A stretch of 64,000 bases of DNA from SHVO01 sp964576515 (GCA_964576515.1 CAZNUW010000010.1:75956-139955), one strand, 5' to 3'; positions 18,669-27,060 are shown, counted from the stretch's first letter. Translations and numbers: made by a program. Notes: generated from the letters alone by a model not told the origin.

Positions 18669-19343
18669 ATGGACGCCTTGCTCCAGAACTTCTTCAATAT
18701 CGAGGTCTTCCGGCAGGTCTTCCCATTCCTGCTGGAAGGGCTCCTGACCACCGTTGGCCTGTCCGTCCTTGTCATTCCGCTGGGCCTCGTGGGCGGCCTC
18801 GCGGTGGCCTTGGTCGCGACCCAAAGCACAAGTCGCGTCGCGCGTGTCCTCATCGCGGCTTATGTCGATGTCTTCCGTGCGTTGCCCCCGCTTGTCCTGC
18901 TCATCTTCATCTATTTCGGATTTCCATTCCTCGGCCTCGATCTGCCGAAGCTTCTCGCGGTCGCGCTTGGGTTTTTGTTGAACAACGCGGCCTATTACGG
19001 CGAGATCTTCCGCGCCGGCCTCTTGAGCGTGCCGGCGGGACAGATGGAAGCCGCGCGCTCCACCGGGCTCTCACGGTTGCAGGCGCTCCGGTATGTTGTC
19101 GTGCCGCAAGCCACCCGCAATGTGCTGCCCGATCTGCTCGGCAACAGCATCGAAGTGGTGAAGCTCACCACCATCGCCAGCGTCGTCGCCTTGCCCGAAC
19201 TTCTGCGCATCGCCCGCGACGCCCAGGCGCTGGTCTATAACCCCTCGCCCATCGTGCTCGCCGCGCTGATCTATCTCGCCCTGCTCTGGCCGCTCGTGCG
19301 CCTGCTGAGCCGGCTCGAGCATAGGAACATGGTGGTGAGGTAG
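18669..19343 (+). CDS. Polar amino acid ABC transporter permease, second subunit
   Basis: The 224-residue product is paralogous to the preceding permease, with the EAA loop EAARSTGLSRLQALRYVVVP and several membrane segments. It ends the hydantoinase-carbamoylase-importer cluster. The transporter genes run from 16404 to 19343 with gaps of one to about 25 bases, so one transcript is likely. Confidence 0.9.
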   Translation: MDALLQNFFNIEVFRQVFPFLLEGLLTTVGLSVLVIPLGLVGGLAVALVATQSTSRVARVLIAAYVDVFRALPPLVLLIFIYFGFPFLGLDLPKLLAVALGFLLNNAAYYGEIFRAGLLSVPAGQMEAARSTGLSRLQALRYVVVPQATRNVLPDLLGNSIEVVKLTTIASVVALPELLRIARDAQALVYNPSPIVLAALIYLALLWPLVRLLSRLEHRNMVVR

Positions 19344-19359
19344 GGAAAATGACTTCGCT

Positions 19360-19599
19360 TTAGAAGCGTTTGCGGGCGAATGCGCGGCCGGAACCTGACT
19401 TCAGGTATTTTTCAAAGGCGAAGGCTTGGGCTTCATCGCTGAACGCGATGTAAGTTTTCACGCGCCATGGGCGATAACGCGCGGTGTTTGGGAGTTTGCC
19501 GGAATTGTGTTCCGCGAGTCGGCGATCAATATCGTCGGTGACGCCGACATAAAATCGTTCCGCTTTCAGTTCGCTGTTGAGAATGTAGACCTTCTTCAT
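19360..19599 (-). CDS. GIY-YIG nuclease domain protein
   Basis: The 79-residue product begins MKKVYILNSELKAERFYVGV, giving the YIL-x-YVG pair of the GIY-YIG fold, with R in DIDRRLAEHNSG and E in FEKYLKSGSG. Single-domain members of this size are widespread and of unclear function. The start codon sits exactly at the boundary of a 113-bp repeat whose other copy lies next to tRNA-Ser. A remnant of a second GIY-YIG start follows the other copy. Confidence 0.85.
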   Translation of the reverse strand: MKKVYILNSELKAERFYVGVTDDIDRRLAEHNSGKLPNTARYRPWRVKTYIAFSDEAQAFAFEKYLKSGSGRAFARKRF

Positions 19600-19710
19600 G
19601 TCCGCCTTCGCCTTCGGCTCCGGCGTGACAGCCTTCGCCGCTATTGCGCGATGCCGATGGTGCGGTAAGCACCAAGATGGCTTGCCAAGCCGAAGCCGCC
19701 GTGAGGCGGC
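19598..19710. repeat. 113-bp direct repeat, copy 1
   Basis: This segment is identical to 19741-19853. It contains three small palindromes (GGTGCGGTAAGCACC, GGCTTGCCAAGCC, GCCGCCGTGAGGCGGC). On the minus strand it is the upstream region of the GIY-YIG gene, reaching its start codon. Confidence 0.95.
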
Positions 19711-19734
19711 TTAGCGAAGACTATAGAAGAACAT
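19711..19734 (-). pseudogene. Possible remnant of a second GIY-YIG gene start
   Basis: Directly after repeat copy 2 (minus strand) the sequence reads an ATG at 19734 and MFFYSLR, then a stop. Its position relative to the repeat and its likeness to the MFFVYIL-type start of GIY-YIG proteins suggest the duplicated unit once included the gene. The evidence is short. Confidence 0.3.
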
Positions 19735-19740
19735 GTTTTG

Positions 19741-19853
19741 ATGTCCGCCTTCGCCTTCGGCTCCGGCGTGACAGCCTTCGCCGCTATTGCGCGATGCCGA
19801 TGGTGCGGTAAGCACCAAGATGGCTTGCCAAGCCGAAGCCGCCGTGAGGCGGC
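19741..19853. repeat. 113-bp direct repeat, copy 2
   Basis: Identical over 113 bases to 19598-19710 at an offset of 143. This copy ends 7 bases before the CCA end of tRNA-Ser(GGA), so it is the natural 3' flank of that tRNA, and copy 1 is probably the duplicate. Confidence 0.95.
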
Positions 19854-19859
19854 GAAGGC

Positions 19860-19950
19860 TGGCGGAGGGAGAGGGATTCGAACCCTCGATACCCTTTTGG
19901 GGTATACACACTTTCCAGGCGTGCGCCTTCAACCACTCGGCCATCCCTCC
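19860..19950 (-). tRNA. tRNA-Ser(GGA)
   Basis: The minus strand reads GGAGGGATGGCCGAGTGG at the 5' end. The anticodon stem-loop ACGCCTGGAAAGTGT has anticodon GGA. It has a long variable arm with a GTATACCCC/GGGGTATAC-like stem, the T loop GGTTCGAATCC, and an encoded CCA (complement of 19860-19862). Acceptor arms GGAGGGA and TCCCTCC pair perfectly. Confidence 0.95.
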
Positions 19951-20205
19951 GGCGCGACTCGGGTCGAAAGAAGGCGCCGAACCTAACCGAGCGGGTCCCG
20001 TCCCGCAACAAACGTCACCACTATTTTGACGGGAAGTCGCACTAAAGTTGTCCCCGTTATCCACAGCCTGGGGCGCGACCCCTCTCTACCCCCTATAGGT
20101 TGATGGTTCGGCCTCGACAGCACGCCGAAAAGCCCTGTAATTCGAGGCATTTATCCGGTATATCTCATCCACGGGGTAAGTTCTGAGCGTGGGTGTGGGG
20201 TTCCT

Positions 20206-20508
20206 GTGTTCTTCGGGCGCGTAAGCGGCTGGATTCTCATCATAGTTGCCATTGTCATGGCCTCAGCCGAGGCGGTGATGGCAGTGGGCATGGGCGCGTA
20301 CGACGGCCTGGCCACGGTCGACCTGTGGACACTTCTGGTGGGCCAAAGCCCCTCCTTCGAGACCGCCGATAACGTGCAGGTCTTCACGTTAGCGGCTGCT
20401 GGCATCATGCAAATGCCCGCATGGGTCGTGCTCGCGACAATGGGCGTGGTTCTCGCCCACGTCTGCCGCAAACGCCGCGCGCGCCGCCGGGTTTTCGGCC
20501 GGGCTTAG
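20206..20508 (+). CDS. Small membrane protein of unknown function
   Basis: Starting at a GTG preceded by a G-rich stretch, this frame encodes 100 residues with two hydrophobic helices (SGWILIIVAIVMASAEAVMA, and around AWVVLATMGVVLAHVC) and a basic C-terminal tail KRRARRRVFGRA. An intrinsic terminator follows. I recognise no family. The hydrophobic pattern, the tail and the terminator support a real gene. Confidence 0.6.
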   Translation: MFFGRVSGWILIIVAIVMASAEAVMAVGMGAYDGLATVDLWTLLVGQSPSFETADNVQVFTLAAAGIMQMPAWVVLATMGVVLAHVCRKRRARRRVFGRA

Positions 20509-20530
20509 AATTTTTCAGATTTGAATCCGC

Positions 20531-20557
20531 AAAGCGGCCGCACCGGCCGCTTTTTTT
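20531..20557 (+). terminator. Intrinsic terminator between the small membrane protein gene and lepA
   Basis: AAAGCGGCCG at 20531-20540 pairs with 20544-20553 over a 3-base loop and is followed by a run of T. The A run on the left side could also let it work for lepA on the minus strand. Confidence 0.85.
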
Positions 20558-20580
20558 GTGCCTGGAGAAATAAGCGGCGC

Positions 20581-22383
20581 TTATTCGTCGTTCATACGGA
20601 GCGCGGCGATAAACGCGCTCTGCGGGATATCGACGCTGCCGAACTGGCGCATGCGCTTCTTGCCTTCCTTCTGCTTCTCCAGAAGTTTGCGCTTACGGGT
20701 CGCGTCGCCGCCGTAGCACTTCGCGGTGACGTCCTTGCGCAGCGCGTTGATGGTTTCGCGGGCGATGACCTTGCCGCCGATCGCGGCTTGCACCGGGATC
20801 TTGAACATGTGGCGCGGGATCAGGTCCTTCAGGCGTTCGCAGATTTGACGGCCGCGATTCTCGGCCTGGCTGCGGTGCGCCATGAACGACAGCGCGTCCA
20901 CAAGCTCGTTGTTCACCAGGATGTTCACCTTCACGAGGTCGGACTCGCGATATTCGTCCACGTCGTAATCGAAGCTCGCATAGCCGCGTGAGATGGACTT
21001 CAAACGGTCGTAGAAGTCGAACACGATTTCATTGAGCGGCAGGTGATAGACCACCATCGCGCGGTTGCCCACGTAGGTCAGGTCGATCTGTTCGCCGCGG
21101 CGGTCGGTGCAAAGTTTCAGCACCGGGCCGAGATGTTCGTCCGGCACCATGATCGTCGCCTTCACCCACGGCTCGTCGATCGAACGGATGCGCGTCACGT
21201 CCGGCATGTCGGCGGGGTTGTGCAGTTCATGCGTCTCGCCGTCCGTCGTGTGAATGCGATAGACGACCGAGGGCGCGGTGGTGATGAGGTCCAGGTTGAA
21301 CTCGCGCTCCAGGCGCTCCTGGATGATCTCCATGTGCAGAAGGCCCAGGAACCCGCAGCGGAAACCGAAGCCCAGCGCCGCGCTGCTTTCCATCGCGAAG
21401 TGGAAGCTCGCGTCGTTCAGGCGCAGCTTGCCCAGGCTTTCGCGCAAGACTTCGAATTGCGCGGCGTCCGTCGGGAACAGGCCGCACCACACCACCGGGA
21501 TGCTGGGCTTGAAGCCGGGCAGCGGTTCGGCGGCGGGGTTGTTCTCGTCGATGATGGTGTCGCCGACGTTGGCGTCGGCCACGGCCTTGATGCTGGCCGT
21601 CAGGAAGCCGAGTTCGCCCGGGTTCAGGATTGGGATTTCCTCGCGCTTCGGCGTGAACACGCCGACACGTTCCACCTGATAGCTGGTGCCCGTGGACATG
21701 AACTGGATCTTGGTGCCGCGTTTGATCGAGCCATCCTTCACACGCACCAGGATGACGACGCCGAGATATGGATCGTACCAGGAGTCGACCAGCAGGGCCT
21801 TCAACGGCGCGTCCTTCTCGCCTTTCGGCGGCGGCAGGCGGGTCGCGATGGCTTCCAGCACCTCCTGGATGCCGATGCCGGTCTTCGCCGATGCAAGCAC
21901 GGCGTCCGAGGCGTCCAGTCCGATCACGTCCTCGATCTGCTGACGGATGCGGTCAGGATCGGCGGCGGGCAGGTCGATTTTGTTCAAGACCGGCACGATC
22001 TCGTGGTTGGCGTTGATCGCCTGATAGACGTTGGCGAGCGTCTGGGCTTCCACGCCCTGGCTTGCGTCCACGACGAGGATCGAGCCCTCGCAGGCTGCCA
22101 GCGACCGGCTGACTTCGTAGGCGAAGTCCACGTGTCCGGGCGTATCAACCAGGTTCAACTGGTATGTCTCGCCGTTCTTGGCCTTGTACATCAGGCGCAC
22201 GGTCTGCGCCTTGATGGTGATACCGCGCTCCTTCTCGATGTCCATGTTGTCGAGCACTTGCTCCGTCATCTCGCGGTCGGTCAGGCCGCCGCAGAAGTGG
22301 ATCAGACGGTCGGCGAGCGTCGACTTCCCATGGTCGATATGGGCGATGATCGAGAAGTTCCGGATATGCGAAAGGTCGGTCAT
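20581..22383 (-). CDS. lepA: Elongation factor 4 (LepA)
   Basis: LepA is a ribosome-associated translational GTPase that helps under ionic or cold stress and in ribosome biogenesis. The 600 residues are the normal length. GTPase motifs are visible: AHIDHGKST (G1), RGITI (G2), DTPGHVDF (G3) and NKIDLP (G4). The protein ends in the family-specific C-terminal domain (MRQFGSVDIPQSAFIAALR). It lies 19 bases after pheT in the same direction. Confidence 0.97.
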   Translation of the reverse strand: MTDLSHIRNFSIIAHIDHGKSTLADRLIHFCGGLTDREMTEQVLDNMDIEKERGITIKAQTVRLMYKAKNGETYQLNLVDTPGHVDFAYEVSRSLAACEGSILVVDASQGVEAQTLANVYQAINANHEIVPVLNKIDLPAADPDRIRQQIEDVIGLDASDAVLASAKTGIGIQEVLEAIATRLPPPKGEKDAPLKALLVDSWYDPYLGVVILVRVKDGSIKRGTKIQFMSTGTSYQVERVGVFTPKREEIPILNPGELGFLTASIKAVADANVGDTIIDENNPAAEPLPGFKPSIPVVWCGLFPTDAAQFEVLRESLGKLRLNDASFHFAMESSAALGFGFRCGFLGLLHMEIIQERLEREFNLDLITTAPSVVYRIHTTDGETHELHNPADMPDVTRIRSIDEPWVKATIMVPDEHLGPVLKLCTDRRGEQIDLTYVGNRAMVVYHLPLNEIVFDFYDRLKSISRGYASFDYDVDEYRESDLVKVNILVNNELVDALSFMAHRSQAENRGRQICERLKDLIPRHMFKIPVQAAIGGKVIARETINALRKDVTAKCYGGDATRKRKLLEKQKEGKKRMRQFGSVDIPQSAFIAALRMNDE

Positions 22384-22402
22384 GACAACAGTCTAAAAGG
22401 GA

Positions 22403-24814
22403 TCAGGCGCGCAGCTTCGCGCCGCAAGTCTTTTCCGCCGCGGCCACGATCTTCTTGGCGACGGCTTCAATCTGTTCATCGGTCAGCGTGGCGTCCTTGG
22501 GCTGCAAAGTCACCGCAACGGCCAACGACTTCTTGCCTTCGCCGACGTGCGGCCCTTCGTACACGTCGAAGAGTCCGACATCGGTGATGAGGTCGCGTTC
22601 CGCGCCCTTCACGGCGCGCAGCAGGGCTTCCGCGCCGACGCCCGCATCCACGACAAACGCGAAATCGCGTTCGACCGGTTGGAAGGGCGAAGCCTTCAAC
22701 AGCGGACGCGCCGCGCCCGCCTTGGACTTCTTCGGCGCCGGGATGCGTTCCAGGAACACCTCGCACGCCACCATCGGGCCCTTCACATCCAGGGCTTTCA
22801 GGATCGCCGGATGCAGTTCGCCGAAGGCGGCGAGGATCTGATTGCCTAGTTTCAGCACGCCCGAGCGGCCCGGGTGATACCAGGCTGGCGTTCCGCTGCC
22901 CGCGCCCGCGGCCGTCTGCAGGCCCGGGATGCCCGCGCCCGCGGCGTCCAGCGCGGCGATGGCGTCGGCTTTGGCGTCCAGCGCGTCCACCGGGCGGCGC
23001 GACCCGGTCCAGTGGCGCGGCGTCGTGTGGCCGCCCCGCAAGGCGCAAGCCACCAGGGTCTGCTGACCGGGTTTCATGCCCTCGAATCGGGGGCCGACCT
23101 CGAACAGCGCCGCGTCGGTCATGCCGCGCGCGGCGTTACGACCGGCGGCGGCGGCCAGGTTCGGGATCAAGGACGGCCGCATGGCGTCCAGGTCCGAACT
23201 GATGGGATTGGCCAGCAGCACCAAGGGGTGCTCGCCCAGGAACTTCTCGGCCTGCGCGCGCGCGAGGAAGGCCCAGGTCACGGTCTCATGCATGCCGCGT
23301 CCGGCCAGCGCCCGGCGCGCCGATTCCCAGCGCTTCTGGTCGGTGGAAAGAACCTGCTTCGGCATCGGCGCGCGCGGCATCGGCACGGCCGGGATGTTGT
23401 CGTAGCCGTGGATGCGCAAGATCTCTTCCACGAGATCCTGCCAGCTCTCCACATCGCTGCGCCACGAGGGCGGCGTCACCGACCACGCGGATCCGGCGCG
23501 GCTTGCCGTGAATCCAAGCCGCGTCAGGATCGCTTTCATTTCCGATTCGGGCAGTTCGATTCCGCCCAGCGACTTCACGCGGGCCGGATCGAAGGCGATG
23601 GCGCGGGTCCATGCGGGCGCCTGCCCGCCGGTCACCACCTCGGCCGCCTCGCCGCCGCATAATTCCAGGATCATGCGCGTGGCGATCTCGACGCCGGGAT
23701 GCGCCGACGCCGGGTCGACGCCGCGCTCGAACGCGTAGCGCGCGTCGGAATTGATGCCGAGTTTGCGGCCGGTCTCGGCGATGTTCTTCGCATCGAACAG
23801 CGCGGATTCCAGGAACACGGCCGTCGTGGTCTCGGTCACGCTGGACGGCTCGCCGCCCATGATGCCGCCGATGCCCAGCGCCGCGGCCTGGTCGGCGATC
23901 ACGACCATGTCGCCGTCCATCGTATAGGTCTTGCCGTTCAGAGCCGCGACTTCCTCGCCGGCTTTCGCCAGGCGCGGGCCGATGTCGCCCGAAAGCTTCG
24001 CATCATCGAAGGCGTGCAGCGGGCGGCCGAGGTCGATGGTCAGATACTGCGTGATGTCTACGAGCACCGAGACCGGACGCAGGCCGACGGCTTGCAGACG
24101 GTCCTTCATCCACGCCGGGCTCTCGCCGTTCTTCACGCCGCGGATGGTCCGGCCGGCGAACTGCGGGCACTTGTGTCCGTGTCCGTCGGGCAGGCTCATC
24201 GCGATCTTGCGCGAAGAGGCGCTCTTGCCGGTCACGGGCGCCGCGTTCAACGGCTTCAGGATGCCCAGGCCCGCCGCCGCCAGATCGCGCGCGATGCCGT
24301 ACACGCCCAGCGCATCCACGCGGTTCGGCGTCAGGTTGATCTCGATGACGGGGTCGATGTTCAGCACCTGCGTCACCGGCGCGCCGATGGGCGCGTCCTC
24401 GGCGAGTTCGATGATGCCGGCGTGATCCTCGCCCAGCTTCAGTTCGCGGTAGGAGCACAACATGCCCTGGCTCTCGACGTCGCGGATCTTGCCCTTCTTC
24501 AGCACTTCGCCGGAGATGGGGATCACCGCGCCGGGCCGCGCCAGCACGACTTTGAGGCCGGTGCGCGCGTTGGGTGCGCCGCAGACCACCTGCAATGTCT
24601 CCGTGCCGCTGTTCACCGTGCACAGACGCAGACGGTCGGCGTTCGGATGCTGCTTGGCCTCGACGACATGCGCGACCACGAAGGCGTCCAGGCCCTTGCC
24701 CGGATCCTCGACGCTTTCGACCTCAAGGCCGATCGCGGTCAGTTTCGCGGTGATCTCGTTCAGGCCCGCCGTGGTGTCCAGGTGGTCCTTCAGCCAGGAG
24801 AGGGTGAACTTCAT
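22403..24814 (-). CDS. pheT: Phenylalanine-tRNA ligase beta subunit
   Basis: PheT forms the alpha2-beta2 PheRS with PheS, carrying the tRNA-binding and editing parts. The 803 residues contain an N-terminal OB-fold tRNA-binding domain (about 40-150), the B3/B4 editing domain, the B5 DNA-binding-like domain, the pseudo-catalytic core and the C-terminal FDX-ACB domain (KASPFQPVERDFAFVVD). Its ATG overlaps the stop codon of the ASCH gene (ATGA), implying translational coupling. Confidence 0.97.
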   Translation of the reverse strand: MKFTLSWLKDHLDTTAGLNEITAKLTAIGLEVESVEDPGKGLDAFVVAHVVEAKQHPNADRLRLCTVNSGTETLQVVCGAPNARTGLKVVLARPGAVIPISGEVLKKGKIRDVESQGMLCSYRELKLGEDHAGIIELAEDAPIGAPVTQVLNIDPVIEINLTPNRVDALGVYGIARDLAAAGLGILKPLNAAPVTGKSASSRKIAMSLPDGHGHKCPQFAGRTIRGVKNGESPAWMKDRLQAVGLRPVSVLVDITQYLTIDLGRPLHAFDDAKLSGDIGPRLAKAGEEVAALNGKTYTMDGDMVVIADQAAALGIGGIMGGEPSSVTETTTAVFLESALFDAKNIAETGRKLGINSDARYAFERGVDPASAHPGVEIATRMILELCGGEAAEVVTGGQAPAWTRAIAFDPARVKSLGGIELPESEMKAILTRLGFTASRAGSAWSVTPPSWRSDVESWQDLVEEILRIHGYDNIPAVPMPRAPMPKQVLSTDQKRWESARRALAGRGMHETVTWAFLARAQAEKFLGEHPLVLLANPISSDLDAMRPSLIPNLAAAAGRNAARGMTDAALFEVGPRFEGMKPGQQTLVACALRGGHTTPRHWTGSRRPVDALDAKADAIAALDAAGAGIPGLQTAAGAGSGTPAWYHPGRSGVLKLGNQILAAFGELHPAILKALDVKGPMVACEVFLERIPAPKKSKAGAARPLLKASPFQPVERDFAFVVDAGVGAEALLRAVKGAERDLITDVGLFDVYEGPHVGEGKKSLAVAVTLQPKDATLTDEQIEAVAKKIVAAAEKTCGAKLRA

Positions 24815-25239
24815 TTCGCCATCCTCCGGAACTCGAGCCGTTCAATCACCCGGAAGTGCTGGCACAGCAAAAGCATATCGGGCGCGAAGTAGCCTTCGCG
24901 CGCGAAGAATTCCTGGTGCGTTTTGCGCCAATAGGCGAGCGAGCGGTCGCCTTCACCCTCGTCGTGGGCGAATTTCGCGTCGACGTCCTCGAACACGGCC
25001 GGCTCGACGGAGGTGAATTCGATCACGCAACGCGGGCGGTTCGATCCGTCCAGCAGCACGGTCTTGTCGCCCGGCTCCGGCGGCGGTTCGTCCTCGTAGT
25101 GGTACAAGGCCGCGCTGGTGGCGGTCTTCTTGCCGTCCAGCACGAGGCCGATCAACACATCCGCCTCTTCCTTGGTGTGGCCAAAGGCCCACTGCGGCAG
25201 ATGCGCGTAAGCCGGCGGCACGTTCGTATGTTTGTTCAT
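24811..25239 (-). CDS. ASCH domain protein inside the pheS-pheT operon
   Basis: The 142-residue product starts MNKHTNVPPAYAHLPQWAFG and shows the ASCH pattern: LVLDGKKTATSAALYHYEDE, PGDKTVLLDG, RCVIEFTSVE and SLAYWRKTHQEFF. ASCH domains resemble PUA folds and are thought to bind RNA; some members are nucleases or N4-acetylcytidine hydrolases. It overlaps pheS by four bases at its start (25236-25239) and pheT by four at its end, so all three are coupled. The longer frame up to 25419 lies inside pheS and is rejected. Confidence 0.85.
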   Translation of the reverse strand: MNKHTNVPPAYAHLPQWAFGHTKEEADVLIGLVLDGKKTATSAALYHYEDEPPPEPGDKTVLLDGSNRPRCVIEFTSVEPAVFEDVDAKFAHDEGEGDRSLAYWRKTHQEFFAREGYFAPDMLLLCQHFRVIERLEFRRMAK

Positions 25240-26315
25240 CGCGCGAGCCCTCCCGTGACGCTCGGGATATCCAGCGCGCCGAAGCCGTAGTGACGCAGCC
25301 AGCGCAGGTCGGATTCGAAAAAGGTGCGCAGGTCCGGGATGCCGTACTTCAGCATGGCGATACGCTCGATGCCCATGCCGGCGGCGAAACCCTGATAGAC
25401 GTTGGGGTCCAGCCCGCACGCCTTGATGACGTTCGGATGCACCATGCCGCAGCCCAGGATCTCAAGCCAGTCGCCGTAGTTGCCCAGCTTCAATTCGCCG
25501 CCCTGACGGCTGCAACCGATGTCCATCTCCGCCGACGGTTCGGTGAACGGGAAGAAGGACGGGCGGAAACGCGTCGTCAGGTCGTCGATGCCAAAGAACG
25601 TGCGCACGAACTCCTGCAGGCAGCCGCGCAGGTGGCTCATGTTGGTTTCGGTGTCGATCACCAGAAGTTCCACCTGATGGAACATCGGCGTGTGCGTCAT
25701 GTCGTAGTCGCACCGGTAGGTGCGCCCGGGAATGATGACGCGGATCGGCGGCTTCTGGCTCATCATGGTGCGGATCTGCACCGGCGAGGTGTGCGTGCGC
25801 AGAAGGTAGCGGTTCCCGTCCCCGTCCGGCGGCAGGAAGAAGGTGTCGTGCATCTCGCGCGCCGGATGGCCCGGCGGGAAGTTCAGCGCGGTGAAATTAT
25901 GAAAGTCGTCCTCGATGTCCGGGCCGTCGGCGACCTCGAAGCCCATCTGGCCGAAGATCGCGGCGATCTCGGCCGTCGTCTGGCTGATGGGATGCAGCGT
26001 GCCCCTGGCCTCGCTGCGCACGGGCAGGCTCACGTCCATGCTCTCGCTGGCCAACCGCGCGTTCAGGACGGCGGTCTCGAAGGTGTCCTTCTTGGCGTCC
26101 AGCGCGGCGGCGACTTCGTCCTTCAGCACGTTCAGGCGCTGGCCCGCGGCCTTGCGCTCGTCCGGCGACATCGCGCCCAGTTCCTTCATCAGCGCGGTGA
26201 CACGGCCCTTCTTGCCGAGGGCGGCGACGCGCACCTCCTCAAGCGTGGCCAGGTCGCTGGTGTCTTTGACGGCGGCGAGCAGTTCGCCGCGCAGGGTCTC
26301 GATCGTGTCGGTCAT
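25236..26315 (-). CDS. pheS: Phenylalanine-tRNA ligase alpha subunit
   Basis: The class II catalytic subunit of PheRS. The 359 residues include an N-terminal coiled coil, motif 2 (RVIIPGRTYRCDYDMTHTPM) and motif 3 (GFAAGMGIERIAMLKYGI). It is the first gene of the pheS-ASCH-pheT group. A terminator-like hairpin lies only about 20 bases before its start codon, suggesting attenuation. Confidence 0.97.
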   Translation of the reverse strand: MTDTIETLRGELLAAVKDTSDLATLEEVRVAALGKKGRVTALMKELGAMSPDERKAAGQRLNVLKDEVAAALDAKKDTFETAVLNARLASESMDVSLPVRSEARGTLHPISQTTAEIAAIFGQMGFEVADGPDIEDDFHNFTALNFPPGHPAREMHDTFFLPPDGDGNRYLLRTHTSPVQIRTMMSQKPPIRVIIPGRTYRCDYDMTHTPMFHQVELLVIDTETNMSHLRGCLQEFVRTFFGIDDLTTRFRPSFFPFTEPSAEMDIGCSRQGGELKLGNYGDWLEILGCGMVHPNVIKACGLDPNVYQGFAAGMGIERIAMLKYGIPDLRTFFESDLRWLRHYGFGALDIPSVTGGLAR

Positions 26316-26336
26316 CAGGGTCTCTCACGCATACAA

Positions 26337-26372
26337 AAAGGAAAGGGGCTGCCCGATGAAGGCCGCCCCTTT
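26337..26372 (-). terminator. Terminator or attenuator between rplT and pheS
   Basis: On the minus strand AAAGGGGC (26372-26365) pairs with GCCCCTTT (26349-26342), with further inner pairing, followed by CCTTTTTG. It starts 24 bases after the rplT stop and ends about 22 bases before the pheS start, leaving no room for a promoter in between. pheS expression must therefore read through it or start inside or upstream of it. Confidence 0.75.
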
Positions 26373-26395
26373 ACCGACTTCGTCTCGACGAGAAT

Positions 26396-26752
26396 TTAAG
26401 CGAGCGCGGCTTGGGCCTGCTTCACCAGACCTTCGATGGCGGCGGGCTCACGAACGGCCATATCGGCGAGAACCTTGCGGTCCAACTCGATGCCGGCCTT
26501 CTTGAGCCCATTGATAAATCGCGAGTAGGTCAGGCCCAGCGGACGCACGGCGGCGTTGATACGCTGGATCCACAGGGCGCGGAAATCGCGCTTCTTCAGG
26601 CGGCGATCGCGGTACTGATAGCGCAGCGCCTTTTCCAGGCGGTTCTTCGCGATCTTGTAATTGGTGGCGTGACGGCCCCGGAAACCCTTGGTTTGCTCGA
26701 GGACCTTCTTGTGACGGGCGTGTTTGGTAACGCCCCGTTTGACGCGTGACAT
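26396..26752 (-). CDS. rplT: 50S ribosomal protein L20
   Basis: The 118 residues begin MSRVKRGVTKHARHKKVLEQ and contain KGFRGRHATNYKIAKNRLEKA and ALWIQRINAAVRPLGLTYS, the classic L20 sequence. L20 binds 23S rRNA early in assembly of the large subunit and in some bacteria represses its own operon. It follows rpmI by 24 bases. Confidence 0.98.
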   Translation of the reverse strand: MSRVKRGVTKHARHKKVLEQTKGFRGRHATNYKIAKNRLEKALRYQYRDRRLKKRDFRALWIQRINAAVRPLGLTYSRFINGLKKAGIELDRKVLADMAVREPAAIEGLVKQAQAALA

Positions 26753-26776
26753 GTGTGTGCTCCGTTGGGGCTGGGG

Positions 26777-26977
26777 TTAGGCGTAAGGGAGGAAGTTTTT
26801 CTTGATGATGATGCCGTCCGGCTTCGCCAGCACCATGGTGCGGCGATTCTGGCGCTTCATCTTCTTCGGCTTCGAGATCAGGCGGTGGCGCTTGTGGGCG
26901 ACGCCGGCCTTCACTTTACCCGTACCGGTAACCTTGAACCGCTTCTTCGCGGAGCTCTGGGTCTTCATCTTGGGCAT
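26777..26977 (-). CDS. rpmI: 50S ribosomal protein L35
   Basis: The ATG at 26977 (GAAAGGACGC eight bases upstream) gives the standard 66-residue L35 starting MPKMKTQSSAKKRFKVTGTG and ending IIIKKNFLPYA. The in-frame start at 26992 would add five residues not seen in the family. A promoter-like pair and a hairpin-rich leader lie upstream. Confidence 0.97.
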   Translation of the reverse strand: MPKMKTQSSAKKRFKVTGTGKVKAGVAHKRHRLISKPKKMKRQNRRTMVLAKPDGIIIKKNFLPYA

Positions 26978-27031
26978 TTTGCGTCCTTTCAATCGGCATG
27001 ACGGTTATTGGACCCGGCCCGGAGGCATGCC

Positions 27032-27060
27032 CTAAAAGCCTGATATAGTTGGCTTTTTAG
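27032..27060 (-). ncRNA. Hairpin in the rpmI-rplT leader (possible autoregulatory element)
   Basis: CTAAAAGCC at 27032-27040 pairs with 27051-27060 over a 10-base loop. A second hairpin, CGGGC-TTAC-GCCCG, lies at 27078-27091. Both fall between the predicted rpmI promoter and the start codon. Leaders of this operon bind L20 in other bacteria; here that is only a positional inference. Confidence 0.35.

Noticed and set aside
20054..20064. DnaA-box-like TTATCCACA near tRNA-Ser(GGA), and a second one on the minus strand near 27110
   Set aside because: Single boxes without a cluster, AT-rich unwinding region or dnaA/gidA-type neighbours do not support a replication origin.
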